Positions 1 to 8,612 of a DNA stretch of 19,357 bases are shown in pieces. The notes under the pieces were generated by a model that saw only the letters and a program-made list of their open reading frames with translations, was not told the origin of the DNA and did no database searches. The position numbers and the translations under genes are program-made. Source of the DNA: Promethearchaeota archaeon (GTDB lineage: Archaea > Asgardarchaeota > Lokiarchaeia > Sigyniarchaeales > Promethearchaeaceae); NCBI GenBank assembly GCA_014729055.1, contig WJKO01000272.1, positions 1-19,357 on the forward strand. Reading direction: 5' to 3'. Every line of letters starts with the position of its first letter. Within the stretch, counting starts at the first letter, position 1.

Positions 1-467
1 GTGCCAAATGATATTTCTATACCATCATTCCAACCATCCCCATCACTATCGCCGTTATTAGGGTTTGTGCCATAAAGATTTACTTCTTCGCCATCTTTTA
101 ATCCGTCCGAATCGCTGTCTGGATTATTTGGGTTCGTGCTATGCGTGATCTCTAAACCATCAATCAATCCGTCATCATCTGTGTCCTCTAATGTGGGATC
201 TGTAGAATAAATTATCACTTCGTCATAATCATTTAACCCATCTGAATCTGTATCTGAGGAATATGGGTCTGTGTCATATTGACACTCTTCGAGATTACAT
301 AGCCCATCACAATCGCAATCGTGATATCCATCAAACCCATCTAGTGGATCCATATAATATTGAAATTCCCAAGCATCATTCATACCATCATTATCAGTAT
401 CGTCACTCCATGGATTGAGCCCGCGGTAGAACTCCGTAGTATCATCAATACCGTCTCCATCAGTATC
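1..467 (-). repeat. Thrombospondin type 3-like calcium-binding repeat region (coding)
   Basis: Seven acidic motifs occur at residues 597-605, 619-627, 647-654, 668-676, 691-699, 713-721 and 736-744 of the peptidase, for example DTDGDGIDD, DTDSDGLND and DSDGDGWND. The spacing is 21-28 residues. The third copy is Cys-rich (DCDCDGLCN), which suggests a local disulfide. Such repeats bind calcium and form stiff stalks. The array continues past the left edge. Confidence 0.85.
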
Positions 468-2255
468 AGAAGTAGTAAATGTATTAACATCCAAAGAAAT
501 TGAATAATTAGAAGTTTCCGTCACGTTTTCATAGGTAACGGCTAATATTGACGAAAAAGCTGACTCGGTAAATGTACCACTAGGATAGTCTATTTCAATC
601 GTAGATAACGTATTACTAGGTATCATGGAATAATTAGCATGTTCTAGAGAATACTCTTGATTAGGAATATCATAATAAGCTCCATAAAGCGTTCCTTGAC
701 CCAATCCATTTAAGTTATAAGTTAAATTTACATTGGATCCCTTATCGGTGCAAGTTGATATGTTTGCATTTGAATTCAGAATAACCTCGTTATCAACGCT
801 ATCATATTCACATGGATGATGTGTATATCCTACAGAAGACGATCGCGATACTGTATTTGTGTAGAGATCGCCAAATATTTCTTCATACGATACAACATCA
901 TCTAAATTCACATCTAACTCCGCATCCCATACATTGAAGAATTGATACGAGAACAATCCATTTTGATTAGCAGAATCTTCTAAAGAATATTCATCATTTT
1001 GTGCCGCTGTTAAAACATAGCGATCACTTTGTGCAACTCCGCTACCAAAGCCACCACTATGACAAGCATCAATAACACATACAGTCTTTCCTGGAACGGT
1101 ATCCAGAACTGCGTCTAACTCAGACGGAGACATACCAGTTGAGAGACCATCATAAGGTATAATTTCATAGGGTGCAACATAGCTTCCAATTTGGTAATGA
1201 CTTATATCTACACCCCAATCTGTGGAGCCTCCTGCTATTAACTCGACATAGATCTGATCCGAGTCAACCCAATCACTATAAAAGTTTGTATTATCAATTC
1301 CATAATACCAATTTACATACGTCGTTTGCCAATTATAATAATCGCCAACATAACAGTCACTCCAGTAATCTACCGCACAACGATCGAAGTAAACTCGCAT
1401 AGCTGGGGCGCCAGGAGAACTTGCGTGCCACAATTGATGATAACTGCTGCCGTAAGGGTGTGGCGAGTTAATATTCCAAGATGTTGTTGCTCCGGCTGAG
1501 AATTGTGCAGATCCATGCCCTGAATATTGAAAAAACAAATAATCATCGCTGTCCATTTTTGCAGATTGCGTTGTAATAGCATTTTCAATAGCAGATTCTG
1601 TAGCCTCACTATCTAATAGGGTTATAATATTTTCTTCAGGGATTCCATATTCGGATATTATAAAATTCCTCATATCCACGACATCATCGTCACAATAAGA
1701 TAAATCATTTATCGTTCCCGGATAATCGCTGATTCCCGCTAATACCGCATACATTTCAGATATCGTTAATTCCACTGCAACATCGACACAATTGCTCAAT
1801 TCTGAACTGCTCGTTGCACTATAAGCCACAACAACGTAGTAATAATGAGCACTAGTATTTACAGATTCATTATAATTTATATTAGTCCCAGTATAGATGG
1901 CAGAGAGATCATCAACTGAACTTATCGAGCTTGTATTTCTATATAATTTATAATAGGCTGCACCACTAGAAGTTGTCCAATTTACGTTATATCGCCCATC
2001 GATATCCATGATTGGTAGCTCAGTAACTACTGGAGCATCTAATGGAGTATCTGCAGAATAAATTTGTTCCCCAGACATAGATCTTGAATTGATGTTTTTG
2101 TCATAAAAAATATCTGAAGTGAGAGATAATGAAATAAAAACTAAGATAACACAAATAAAAAGGGATGATTTGATTATTTTTGGCGTTATATCTTTCTTAT
2201 ATTTCGAATTTCGTGAAATATTTCCACGTTTATGAATTTTAGGCATAAAATACAT
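1..2255 (-). CDS. Secreted caspase-like (peptidase C14) protein with thrombospondin type 3 repeats, partial at left edge
   Basis: An uninterrupted frame of 751 codons starts at ATG 2255 and leaves the window with no stop. GGAGTGA at 2261-2267 sits 5 nt upstream as ribosome site. Residues 27-47 form a hydrophobic signal/anchor helix after a basic N-terminus, so the rest is probably outside the cell. Residues 71-160 look like a fibronectin type III domain. The caspase-like fold begins near 166; the catalytic pair is His247 (YSGHGS) and Cys398 (DACHSGG). These are 151 residues apart, whereas caspases and metacaspases usually have roughly 50. The excess (about 258-358) resembles a CUB/P-domain-like beta sandwich. 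Residues 597-744 carry seven DxDxDGxxD calcium motifs at intervals of about 22 residues, as in thrombospondin type 3 repeats. The substrate is unknown. The peptidase assignment is firm; the insert and fibronectin calls are by pattern. Confidence 0.9.
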   Translation of the reverse strand, partial: MYFMPKIHKRGNISRNSKYKKDITPKIIKSSLFICVILVFISLSLTSDIFYDKNINSRSMSGEQIYSADTPLDAPVVTELPIMDIDGRYNVNWTTSSGAAYYKLYRNTSSISSVDDLSAIYTGTNINYNESVNTSAHYYYVVVAYSATSSSELSNCVDVAVELTISEMYAVLAGISDYPGTINDLSYCDDDVVDMRNFIISEYGIPEENIITLLDSEATESAIENAITTQSAKMDSDDYLFFQYSGHGSAQFSAGATTSWNINSPHPYGSSYHQLWHASSPGAPAMRVYFDRCAVDYWSDCYVGDYYNWQTTYVNWYYGIDNTNFYSDWVDSDQIYVELIAGGSTDWGVDISHYQIGSYVAPYEIIPYDGLSTGMSPSELDAVLDTVPGKTVCVIDACHSGGFGSGVAQSDRYVLTAAQNDEYSLEDSANQNGLFSYQFFNVWDAELDVNLDDVVSYEEIFGDLYTNTVSRSSSVGYTHHPCEYDSVDNEVILNSNANISTCTDKGSNVNLTYNLNGLGQGTLYGAYYDIPNQEYSLEHANYSMIPSNTLSTIEIDYPSGTFTESAFSSILAVTYENVTETSNYSISLDVNTFTTSDTDGDGIDDTTEFYRGLNPWSDDTDNDGMNDAWEFQYYMDPLDGFDGYHDCDCDGLCNLEECQYDTDPYSSDTDSDGLNDYDEVIIYSTDPTLEDTDDDGLIDGLEITHSTNPNNPDSDSDGLKDGEEVNLYGTNPNNGDSDGDGWNDGIEISFG
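1182..1484 (-). other. CUB/P-domain-like beta-sandwich inserted inside the caspase-like domain
   Basis: Residues about 258-358 of the peptidase lie between the catalytic His and Cys. They begin with INSPHPYGSSY and contain MRVYFDRCAVDYWSDCYVGD, then SDWVDSDQIYVELIAGG and STDWGVDISHYQI. This order (SPHPY lead, RVxF strand, aromatic/Asp-rich loop, W-V-x-G/S-D, VxLxxxGS, GxxI) matches beta-sandwich modules often appended to secreted bacterial and archaeal proteases. Here the module interrupts the protease fold. The assignment is by motif only. Confidence 0.6.
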
Positions 2256-2300
2256 GTATATCACTCCGATTTAATATTTGCTTTTCAATTCTCCCCCATG

Positions 2301-2311
2301 ATTTATATAAT
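2301..2311 (-). promoter_or_regulatory. TATA box for the caspase-like gene
   Basis: On the minus strand the sequence reads ATTATATAAAT with purine-rich CAAATA just upstream. Transcription would start near 2279, giving a leader of about 25 nt that carries the GGAGTGA ribosome site. The 202-bp gap 2256-2457 holds no other recognisable feature. Confidence 0.6.
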
Positions 2312-2457
2312 TATTTGACAGCAAGTTCAAAATGTATTAAAAATCTTACAGAAAAATGAATTTATAATCGGACGATATAAAATCTTTTAAGGAAACAGAA
2401 GCAATTTATCTTAATTGACAGAAATATGAAATTGGTTGGCAAATATTTCGGAAAAAG

Positions 2458-3639
2458 TTAGAGTTCTATACTGCCATCATTTATTTTCTTCCATTCATCA
2501 AGCATTGCCAAGACATTATCAATATGAATTCTCGGATGTAAACTTCCGGATGCTGCAAAGACATATCCTTTTTTCCCGCCAATTCGCCCCTCTTTCATAT
2601 CTCGATGTACCTCTTGTCTTACTTCTTGTTCTGTCCCAAATGGGAGCGTTTTGGTTGTATCGCAATTTCCAATACAAGCAATCTGATCGCCCCATCCTTC
2701 CTTCACTTTTTTGATCCTCATTCCAGATGTGGGTTCAAGGGGTTGTATTGCATGGTAACCTGCTTCTATAAAGTTATCTATAACAGAATATATATTGCCG
2801 TCTGTATGCATAAAAACCACACCGTCCGCATCTCGGACAATATCACATAACTTTTTCGCTTGAGGGGTTACAAATTTACGATAGTCTTGAGGGCTCATCA
2901 TTGGTCCTGTCTTATATGCCATATCGTCAGCGGTGCAAAAGAGTTTGAATCCCGCCTTTACAGCTGCTTTAAATCTGGCTATTGGTCCCTCTAATAAGAG
3001 ATCATACCATTCATGTAATAATCCGGGGTTTTTTCTTATCAATTTTGAAATTAATCCTAACGAAACACCTAATCCACCTTCGAAAACCATGTTACATGAA
3101 ATAAATTGACACCAGTTCTTATCCATACATTGTCCTCGCGATTTCTGCCATCTTTCAATATCACTAATATCTGGTTTTTTTACAGAAAGATTATTCATAA
3201 AAAACCTTAGAGTTTCTTCATCTTTGATACTTGGACCCACATACCAATGAGTAACTTGGTTACGACTTCTAATGAGTCCTAAAGGGGTTACCACATATTT
3301 TGGATGCGTCTTTTTTAATTCCTTCTCGATTTCAGAGATCTTCTCCTTTAATGCATCATTAGCAACATATGAATACGGCGGACCACCACACCAATGTGAA
3401 TCATATCCATAACATTTGTATATGGTGTAATCTCCAGTTGCAGTCAATAATATTTGATCTTCGCCTATTAAGTCATTTCCATCTTCATCCTCGACATCAA
3501 ATCGTTCAAAATAGTCGGGTACTAAATGACCCATAATACTCTGAACAAAGCTGGGAATCCGTTCATGCTCTTCAAATAGCTCTTCATTTCGCAATGCTTT
3601 AAGTATTAATTGCTCGGCTTCGCAAGTATTTGCACACAT
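2458..3639 (-). CDS. Uroporphyrinogen decarboxylase-fold protein, probable corrinoid-type methyltransferase relative
   Basis: The 393-residue protein belongs to the UroD superfamily, which holds haem-pathway UroD and the MtaA/MtbA/CmuA methyltransferases. Visible family landmarks are TADDMAYKTGPMMSP (236-250), FMHTDGNIYSVIDNFIEAG (276-294), AIQPLEP (297-303), IACIGNCDT (320-328) and a terminal SGSLHPRIHIDN segment (364-375). MtaA/MtbA-type enzymes bind zinc through His-x-Cys and a later Cys. Here the first site is His278-Thr-Asp280, so the middle Cys is replaced by Asp; Cys322 or Cys326 could serve as the later ligand. No corrinoid protein or haem gene is adjacent, so substrate and reaction are open. 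No clear ribosome site precedes ATG 3639. The gene lies 65 bp downstream of the amidohydrolase gene and may be co-transcribed. Confidence 0.8.
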   Translation of the reverse strand: MCANTCEAEQLILKALRNEELFEEHERIPSFVQSIMGHLVPDYFERFDVEDEDGNDLIGEDQILLTATGDYTIYKCYGYDSHWCGGPPYSYVANDALKEKISEIEKELKKTHPKYVVTPLGLIRSRNQVTHWYVGPSIKDEETLRFFMNNLSVKKPDISDIERWQKSRGQCMDKNWCQFISCNMVFEGGLGVSLGLISKLIRKNPGLLHEWYDLLLEGPIARFKAAVKAGFKLFCTADDMAYKTGPMMSPQDYRKFVTPQAKKLCDIVRDADGVVFMHTDGNIYSVIDNFIEAGYHAIQPLEPTSGMRIKKVKEGWGDQIACIGNCDTTKTLPFGTEQEVRQEVHRDMKEGRIGGKKGYVFAASGSLHPRIHIDNVLAMLDEWKKINDGSIEL

Positions 3640-3681
3640 AGGTTGTCTATAATTAATAATCTAAAATGAATAAAATAATTT

Positions 3682-3690
3682 GTTGTAAAA
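3682..3690 (-). terminator. Possible T-run terminator between the amidohydrolase and UroD-like genes
   Basis: Just after the amidohydrolase stop (TGA 3705-3707) the minus strand reads GATCTTTTTAC, the kind of U-tract that ends archaeal transcripts. It is short, so read-through into the UroD-like gene is possible. The 65-bp gap also has a weak AT-rich TATA candidate near 3671-3680. Confidence 0.3.
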
Positions 3691-3704
3691 AGATCAAACA
3701 AACT

Positions 3705-5135
3705 TCATGATAGATTTTTAAGATACGATTTGATTGCATTCAAACTCAATATTTGACGAGAAAATTTAGATATTTCTTCATTCGCTAAAGGATTCTTATT
3801 TTTTATGGTTGAAAACGCCTCTATTAAGCAGCCTTTAAGCGTTTCCAACGCACCAATTGCACCTTCAACACAACCCGAATCTCCTCCAAACCCGATAATC
3901 CTGTCAGTTAGTTTGTTTTTTACTGATAAAATTATGAATTTTATTGTAGTTTCAACAGATAATTGTGGCAACCAGACCATTTCTCCTATACAATTCTTGT
4001 GATTTTTCAGAATATCAATCATTTCCTCAATCCAAGGATATCCACAATGCAGTAAATGAAAATCTATTTCTTTATATCGTTTTATTAGTGACAATAAATT
4101 ATTTGGGTGGGATCCGCTGCGAATCGCCATGCCTGTATGCATTTGAATAGGAATTGAAGATTTTTGGATTTGAATCATATTTTTCAATAAATAATGCATT
4201 ATATAATTTCCGAATTCTAAGACTTCACTTCTCTTTAAATCTTTTGCGGGTAATCGAAAGAGCGTATTGAGTTTTGAGTATCTAAGATCTTTCAACACTT
4301 CAGCAGAGCCAAAATTTATAGTCCTTTCGTATGCAGATGCACATTTATATGAGACGATCTTATTTTTACTCCACTCCAACATTTTATCAATCATGGCGAG
4401 ATAATCATCAAAATTATCGGGAATTGTTTCAACCAAACCTTTATTCTTTAGGAAGCCTGGTAAAAATGTATCTTGATTCCAGATTTCTTTATTAAATCCG
4501 TATAACAGAGAATTAATTCTTAGTGAAACATGAAACTCAATATCATCATCAGTTAATTTATGTGCTCCCCTTTGAGTGCGAGATTTATCTAACAAACAAT
4601 TGGAGAAATCAAATCCATAGTTGCAATGTGGGATGTCGAGGATAACATGACGGATATTTCCGATTTGAGAAAGGCTGTCAAAAAAATGAGATATGACACT
4701 TAACTTTTCGGGTAAATCTTTATATCTATTGATTAATTCCTGTTCAAGTCGATTAATAGATGTTAAAGACAAATTTTGTTCAAGATCAATTCCATAGATT
4801 GCCTTTATACCTTTAAAAAAAGCGGGAATATAATCTTGCGCCCTTTTATCATACGCATTTTTTAAGATTCGGGGCAAACTCGAAAGATCCGTTGGAAGGG
4901 GTGTTTCGTCTATTGGGTCACAATTCGAGGAAACCAAACCTGGATAAAAATCAAAGTCTCCCACATAGCTTCTCTTCAAGATTTCATTTAGTAGTGGACG
5001 TTTGTGAATAAAATTTAAGGGATTGGAAAAATGTTCATGTACATCGAAGACCGATATATTATCATTGAGATTATCGAGATACATCTTTCTTTTCAGACTT
5101 AAATCAATATCAGTCAATTCAAACGCCCATTTCAA
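3705..5135 (-). CDS. Metal-dependent amidohydrolase (amidohydrolase 2-like TIM barrel)
   Basis: A 476-residue protein carries the ordered metal-site signatures of the amidohydrolase superfamily. These are FDVHEHF (His33, His35), SYKCASAYER (Lys264, a possible bridging lysine), IQMHTGM (His333), FHLLHCGYPW (His363) and GFGGDSG (Asp419). All expected ligands are present, so an active hydrolase, decarboxylase or sugar-acid isomerase-like enzyme is likely; the substrate cannot be read from sequence. The longest frame begins at TTG 5135, only 14 bp after the upstream gene's stop. An alternative ATG at 5084 (residue 18), preceded by GAAAAGAAAG, would still keep the HxH motif. No in-frame start lies upstream because a stop intervenes. 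Spacing suggests co-transcription with the zinc-array gene. Confidence 0.8.
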   Translation of the reverse strand: MKWAFELTDIDLSLKRKMYLDNLNDNISVFDVHEHFSNPLNFIHKRPLLNEILKRSYVGDFDFYPGLVSSNCDPIDETPLPTDLSSLPRILKNAYDKRAQDYIPAFFKGIKAIYGIDLEQNLSLTSINRLEQELINRYKDLPEKLSVISHFFDSLSQIGNIRHVILDIPHCNYGFDFSNCLLDKSRTQRGAHKLTDDDIEFHVSLRINSLLYGFNKEIWNQDTFLPGFLKNKGLVETIPDNFDDYLAMIDKMLEWSKNKIVSYKCASAYERTINFGSAEVLKDLRYSKLNTLFRLPAKDLKRSEVLEFGNYIMHYLLKNMIQIQKSSIPIQMHTGMAIRSGSHPNNLLSLIKRYKEIDFHLLHCGYPWIEEMIDILKNHKNCIGEMVWLPQLSVETTIKFIILSVKNKLTDRIIGFGGDSGCVEGAIGALETLKGCLIEAFSTIKNKNPLANEEISKFSRQILSLNAIKSYLKNLS

Positions 5136-5149
5136 ATCAAGTTTGTAAT

Positions 5150-8100
5150 TTAATCTTCAATACTCAAGATCGACAACAATTCACACGAACGCATAACATT
5201 TCCAACATGTAGATTATAGAAAACCCGCAATAAATGATCTAACCTTTCATCATCTGAAAATAATCCTATCTCTTCCTCGGATTCGTTAGTTTTAATGAAT
5301 TCTATTGCATCTCCTACGTCGATTCCTGAGAAAAATCTACTATCAAATGGTGAATTCATTACTGCTTCGATAATTGAAGATTTTGGCGTTTTCTTAAAGA
5401 TTAACATTAACACATTTAAGACTTCTACTGCGGGTTTCAGCAACGTTTGTCCGAGATATTTGTATATCCAAGCCCATTTCGGATTATTTGCTGCATAGAA
5501 GATCAAGTTCATGGTTGATGACATTCCATCGATTGTTTCTCTGACGTCGGGTAAATATTTATTGAGTTTTTGCATCATATCTCCAAAATATTTGGCCTCA
5601 CTTAAAATAGGAATTTCGGGTGTCAGCGCCACATGTGGACTTCCATCAGGATCCCGTAAAATTACCAGTTGATTTCCAGTTTCTCCTATATTAACGTATT
5701 GTGATTCGTCTTTAGGGAGATTGATTTGATATTTATGAAGAAAATTGATCTCTTCAGGTTCAAGAATTTCTTTATTGTTATACTTCTGAACGATACTCTT
5801 AAGGGTATTAAAGATCAACGTATTCGCTTCTTCTGGTGTTGCATCGCTTGTGTTAACCGTAGTACTTGGTGAGATTTCTGCACTATTTTCAATGGCTGTG
5901 AATGACGGAGAGCTTGTACTTGTCGAACTTGATGTACTAGAAGTAGTTGCTGCTGCGGGAAGCGTTACGCCTTCTTTTTGACTACAATCATTGCATAGTC
6001 CTACTTGAAGATTAAAGTGCTCATTGCAATAATATGCACCACATTCGAGACAATGATGTTTTCCAACATCTTGATTTAATATAATGCCACATTCATTGCA
6101 CTTGGACGAAATTTGTTCGCATTCCTTGCATCTATTTGTAGAAATATTGAAGTGTTCTGAGCAAAATATATCCTTACAATCATCGCAAGTATAATAATGC
6201 TCGTTGAATAATTCCTTTCCACATACTGCGCATTTTAATACACCTAAACATACGTGACACTTATCATGAAATTGGCTATAATGATCAGGGCAATAAACGA
6301 AATCACAGTGTTTGCATTTATACGCTTCATCCTCTATGGCAAGAGCCTTTCCGCACTTTGCACAGACTTCCTCGTCTCGATGTTGATTGCAAACAAGACG
6401 ACCTTTATCAAAATGTTCTGAGCAGAAAATCTCATTGCATTCAGAGCAAGTATATACCTCATCCTCATTGAGAATCTTGCCACATTCATGGCATTTAGTC
6501 TCATGACGACAATTTACACAGACTTCTTGTTTTTCATCCCAATGAATGTCACAATAATCCTTACCGCATTCAGGACATGTGTGCAAATATTCTCCTAAAG
6601 TCGTTTTTGTCCCACAAATTTCACATTCTTGTACTTGGCGACAAGCTGCACATTTTTTCTGTATGAAGTCATACACTCTATCCGCACATTCGATATCGAA
6701 TCTTGCATTACACTGAATACATTGCATAAAAGGTTCATTAGCAGGAATTGTTCGACCGCATTCATCACAAACGATATTTTCCCGGCAATCCATGCATTTC
6801 TCTTGAATTGCATCATAGTTATAAGCATGAACCCATTTTCCACATGATTTACAGCGATATTGATCTTTTTTCTCGATAGGAGTTGATAATGCCGTCGCTT
6901 GTGTTGGTTCTTCATCTGGTTCTTCTTCAGATTCAAGCAACTTCTGTTCTAAAATCAGCCGCTCTAAGTCCTCCAATTTTGCACGATCGATTTTTTTATG
7001 AATTTTATTAATTTGTTTCTTTACAAGCTTAATTTTTCTATCATTACGAATAGATTCGTAATAAAAGAGTGCTTTCTTAAAATTAAGAAATGCTTGTTCG
7101 TAATTATCGATTTTTAAGTTTTTTCGGGCGTTAGTCAATATAATTTCAGCAAGATCTTCCGTTTCCCTTTGAATTCGTTTCTCAGATTTTGAAGATAATG
7201 ATGTATTTCCAGCTTTTTGATAATAAAAAAGTGCATCTCTGTAATGCTGAATTCTTCTTAAGATGCACTCCGCGTTATGAGAGTCCTCTAAGCTTAAGTT
7301 CAGTCTTGTGGTTTCTTTATATTTACTCAGATGTATTTCTGAACTCTCTGGAGTTAGACTTTGTGCCTTTTCATATTCTTTATCACCTAATTTTTCATAG
7401 ATTTCAAGTTTTTTCTTCTCCATTTTAGCAATGCTTTTTCGATGGTTTATTTTTTTAAAGAATTTATAGGCATCATCATAAATCTCGATTGCAGCGTTTA
7501 GGTCTCCGAATCTTTCAGCTTCTTTGGCTTCTTGAACCATTAATTCACCCATTTTCATCGATATTGATAAATAATTTTTTTCTGCCAATTCTACTTTCTT
7601 ATCATTTCCCGCTTTTTTGTAATATCTATACGCTTTTTTAATATGTTGACGTCCTTTATTCATTCTTCCTGATTCCGCCATTTCTTGACCTTTCGTGAAT
7701 TCTGCATCGCCTTGGGCTTCATATACTCGAGCAAACAATGGCTGCAAATCGTTTGCTTTATCAGTAAAATCCGCGTTTTTATAAATAGTTGAAGACAATT
7801 TTAACATCTCTAACCCTAGTTTAATATTGCCTTCTTCAATAAACGATTTAGCTTCATCTCGGGCTTTATTTCCCAGCACTTCATGCGTATTTATTAGCCC
7901 CTTTTGTAATTTACGATTATCATCAATTTTTGAAATGAAGTCACTCGGAACTGCTCCAGATACCTTTTTCAGATTAGGATAGAATACGTCTCGAATCGTT
8001 TTAGCTACAAAATACATTTCATTCAATAATTCTTCAGAATATCCGTCTTTAAGCGTTTTTCTCTCAATTTCAGCAAGCAATTCTATCGAACTTTCTTGAA

Positions 8101-8425
8101 TTACTTTTCTTACTTTTTTCGTAGCACGGCCGGGCTTTCTCGGTTCTGATAGTAATAAATGCCTGTAACCTTTCAAGGCTTGTAAGATAGAGTCCCGATA
8201 TTGAGAATTTCTCAATAATCTCGTTGAATCCTCCAAATTCCGTTCATAAAGTGTTTTATAGATAAACTTTAACTTATCTACCGCAGCATTGAAATCTTTA
8301 ATTTTTCCTTTTTCTTCAAATAGATTCTTAGCTTTTCTTATAAATGATAAAGCTCGTATTAGATTTGGAGGATCTTTTTGTAAAAATGATAGCCCTCGTT
8401 CGTAATATTCGTCTTCTATTCCCAT
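5150..8425 (-). CDS. Large helical-repeat protein with tandem zinc-binding modules
   Basis: No named family is recognised for the 1091-residue whole. Residues 1-515 are helical, Lys/Glu-rich and TPR-like, with repeated A-x-x-x-Y-x-x-A-L-x-x-Y/F patterns (for example HIKKAYRYYKKAGN and AIEIYDDAYKFFKKI). Residues 525-814 form a cysteine array: one reduced CxxC...CxxC unit, then six modules of the form C-x2-C-G-x(10-12)-C-x2-C-x4-5-C-x2-H/C-x(~8)-C-x2-C/H. Each module has eight ligands, enough for two zinc ions, and resembles AN1/B-box-like treble-clef fingers more than RING or LIM. A Ser/Thr linker (about 820-860) leads to a predicted helical C-terminal domain (870-1091). No signal peptide or membrane helix is seen. 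The build suggests a cytosolic scaffold. ATG 8425 is supported by the TATA position. Confidence 0.8.
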   Translation of the reverse strand: MGIEDEYYERGLSFLQKDPPNLIRALSFIRKAKNLFEEKGKIKDFNAAVDKLKFIYKTLYERNLEDSTRLLRNSQYRDSILQALKGYRHLLLSEPRKPGRATKKVRKVIQESSIELLAEIERKTLKDGYSEELLNEMYFVAKTIRDVFYPNLKKVSGAVPSDFISKIDDNRKLQKGLINTHEVLGNKARDEAKSFIEEGNIKLGLEMLKLSSTIYKNADFTDKANDLQPLFARVYEAQGDAEFTKGQEMAESGRMNKGRQHIKKAYRYYKKAGNDKKVELAEKNYLSISMKMGELMVQEAKEAERFGDLNAAIEIYDDAYKFFKKINHRKSIAKMEKKKLEIYEKLGDKEYEKAQSLTPESSEIHLSKYKETTRLNLSLEDSHNAECILRRIQHYRDALFYYQKAGNTSLSSKSEKRIQRETEDLAEIILTNARKNLKIDNYEQAFLNFKKALFYYESIRNDRKIKLVKKQINKIHKKIDRAKLEDLERLILEQKLLESEEEPDEEPTQATALSTPIEKKDQYRCKSCGKWVHAYNYDAIQEKCMDCRENIVCDECGRTIPANEPFMQCIQCNARFDIECADRVYDFIQKKCAACRQVQECEICGTKTTLGEYLHTCPECGKDYCDIHWDEKQEVCVNCRHETKCHECGKILNEDEVYTCSECNEIFCSEHFDKGRLVCNQHRDEEVCAKCGKALAIEDEAYKCKHCDFVYCPDHYSQFHDKCHVCLGVLKCAVCGKELFNEHYYTCDDCKDIFCSEHFNISTNRCKECEQISSKCNECGIILNQDVGKHHCLECGAYYCNEHFNLQVGLCNDCSQKEGVTLPAAATTSSTSSSTSTSSPSFTAIENSAEISPSTTVNTSDATPEEANTLIFNTLKSIVQKYNNKEILEPEEINFLHKYQINLPKDESQYVNIGETGNQLVILRDPDGSPHVALTPEIPILSEAKYFGDMMQKLNKYLPDVRETIDGMSSTMNLIFYAANNPKWAWIYKYLGQTLLKPAVEVLNVLMLIFKKTPKSSIIEAVMNSPFDSRFFSGIDVGDAIEFIKTNESEEEIGLFSDDERLDHLLRVFYNLHVGNVMRSCELLSILSIED
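5984..6853 (-). repeat. Seven tandem zinc-binding modules (coding repeat)
   Basis: Cys525 to Cys814 of the large protein. Modules start at CKSCGKW, CDECGRT, CEICGTK, CHECGKI, CAKCGKA, CAVCGKE and CNECGII. Modules 3-7 share C-x2-C-x4-[FY]-C-x2-H with an aromatic residue before the fifth Cys. The fourth ends CNQH, with His replacing the last Cys. The second has Cys where the other full modules have His (FDIECAD), and the first lacks the middle ligands. Confidence 0.75.
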
Positions 8426-8450
8426 AAGTGAATTCTTCCCGTTATTTAAA

Positions 8451-8457
8451 TTATATA
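8451..8457 (-). promoter_or_regulatory. TATA box giving a near-leaderless transcript for the zinc-array gene
   Basis: The minus strand reads TATATAA centred 29 nt upstream of ATG 8425. Archaeal transcription starts about 25-27 nt below the TATA centre, so the mRNA would begin within a few bases of the ATG. No convincing Shine-Dalgarno site is present, which agrees with leaderless initiation and supports this start codon. Confidence 0.55.
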
Positions 8458-8484
8458 CCCGATATTGATTTATTGTTTCCTTCG

Positions 8485-8521
8485 CTTAAATATAATAAAA
8501 ACAATTGCTCTTAAATATAAT
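8485..8521. repeat. Direct repeat in the divergent promoter region
   Basis: CTTAAATATAAT occurs at 8485-8496 and 8510-8521, a period of 25 bp, in the 224-bp gap between the divergent zinc-array and Roadblock genes. Both copies contain TATA-like cores, so they may be regulator sites or alternative promoter elements. Chance is possible in DNA this AT-rich. Confidence 0.35.
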
Positions 8522-8612
8522 GCTGCTGAATTTACTTTTACCTAGTTGCGATTAAATTAATTGCATTAAATTTAAAAATTCAACACACTAAATAATATTA
8601 TAATTAAGTGAC

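Noticed and set aside
1172..1609. Short open frames on both strands inside the caspase gene
   Set aside because: They lie in other frames of a continuous 751-codon coding region with clear domains and have no ribosome site or domain.
2436..2850. Plus-strand open frames of 81-92 codons at the end of the UroD-like gene
   Set aside because: Fully antisense to a conserved gene; no family resemblance.
2458..3639. Haem-pathway uroporphyrinogen decarboxylase (hemE)
   Set aside because: The motifs and length fit the methyltransferase-like branch better, and no tetrapyrrole gene is nearby.
6595..6936. 113-codon minus-strand frame within the zinc array
   Set aside because: A frame-shifted shadow of the Cys-rich repeats; its composition simply mirrors them.
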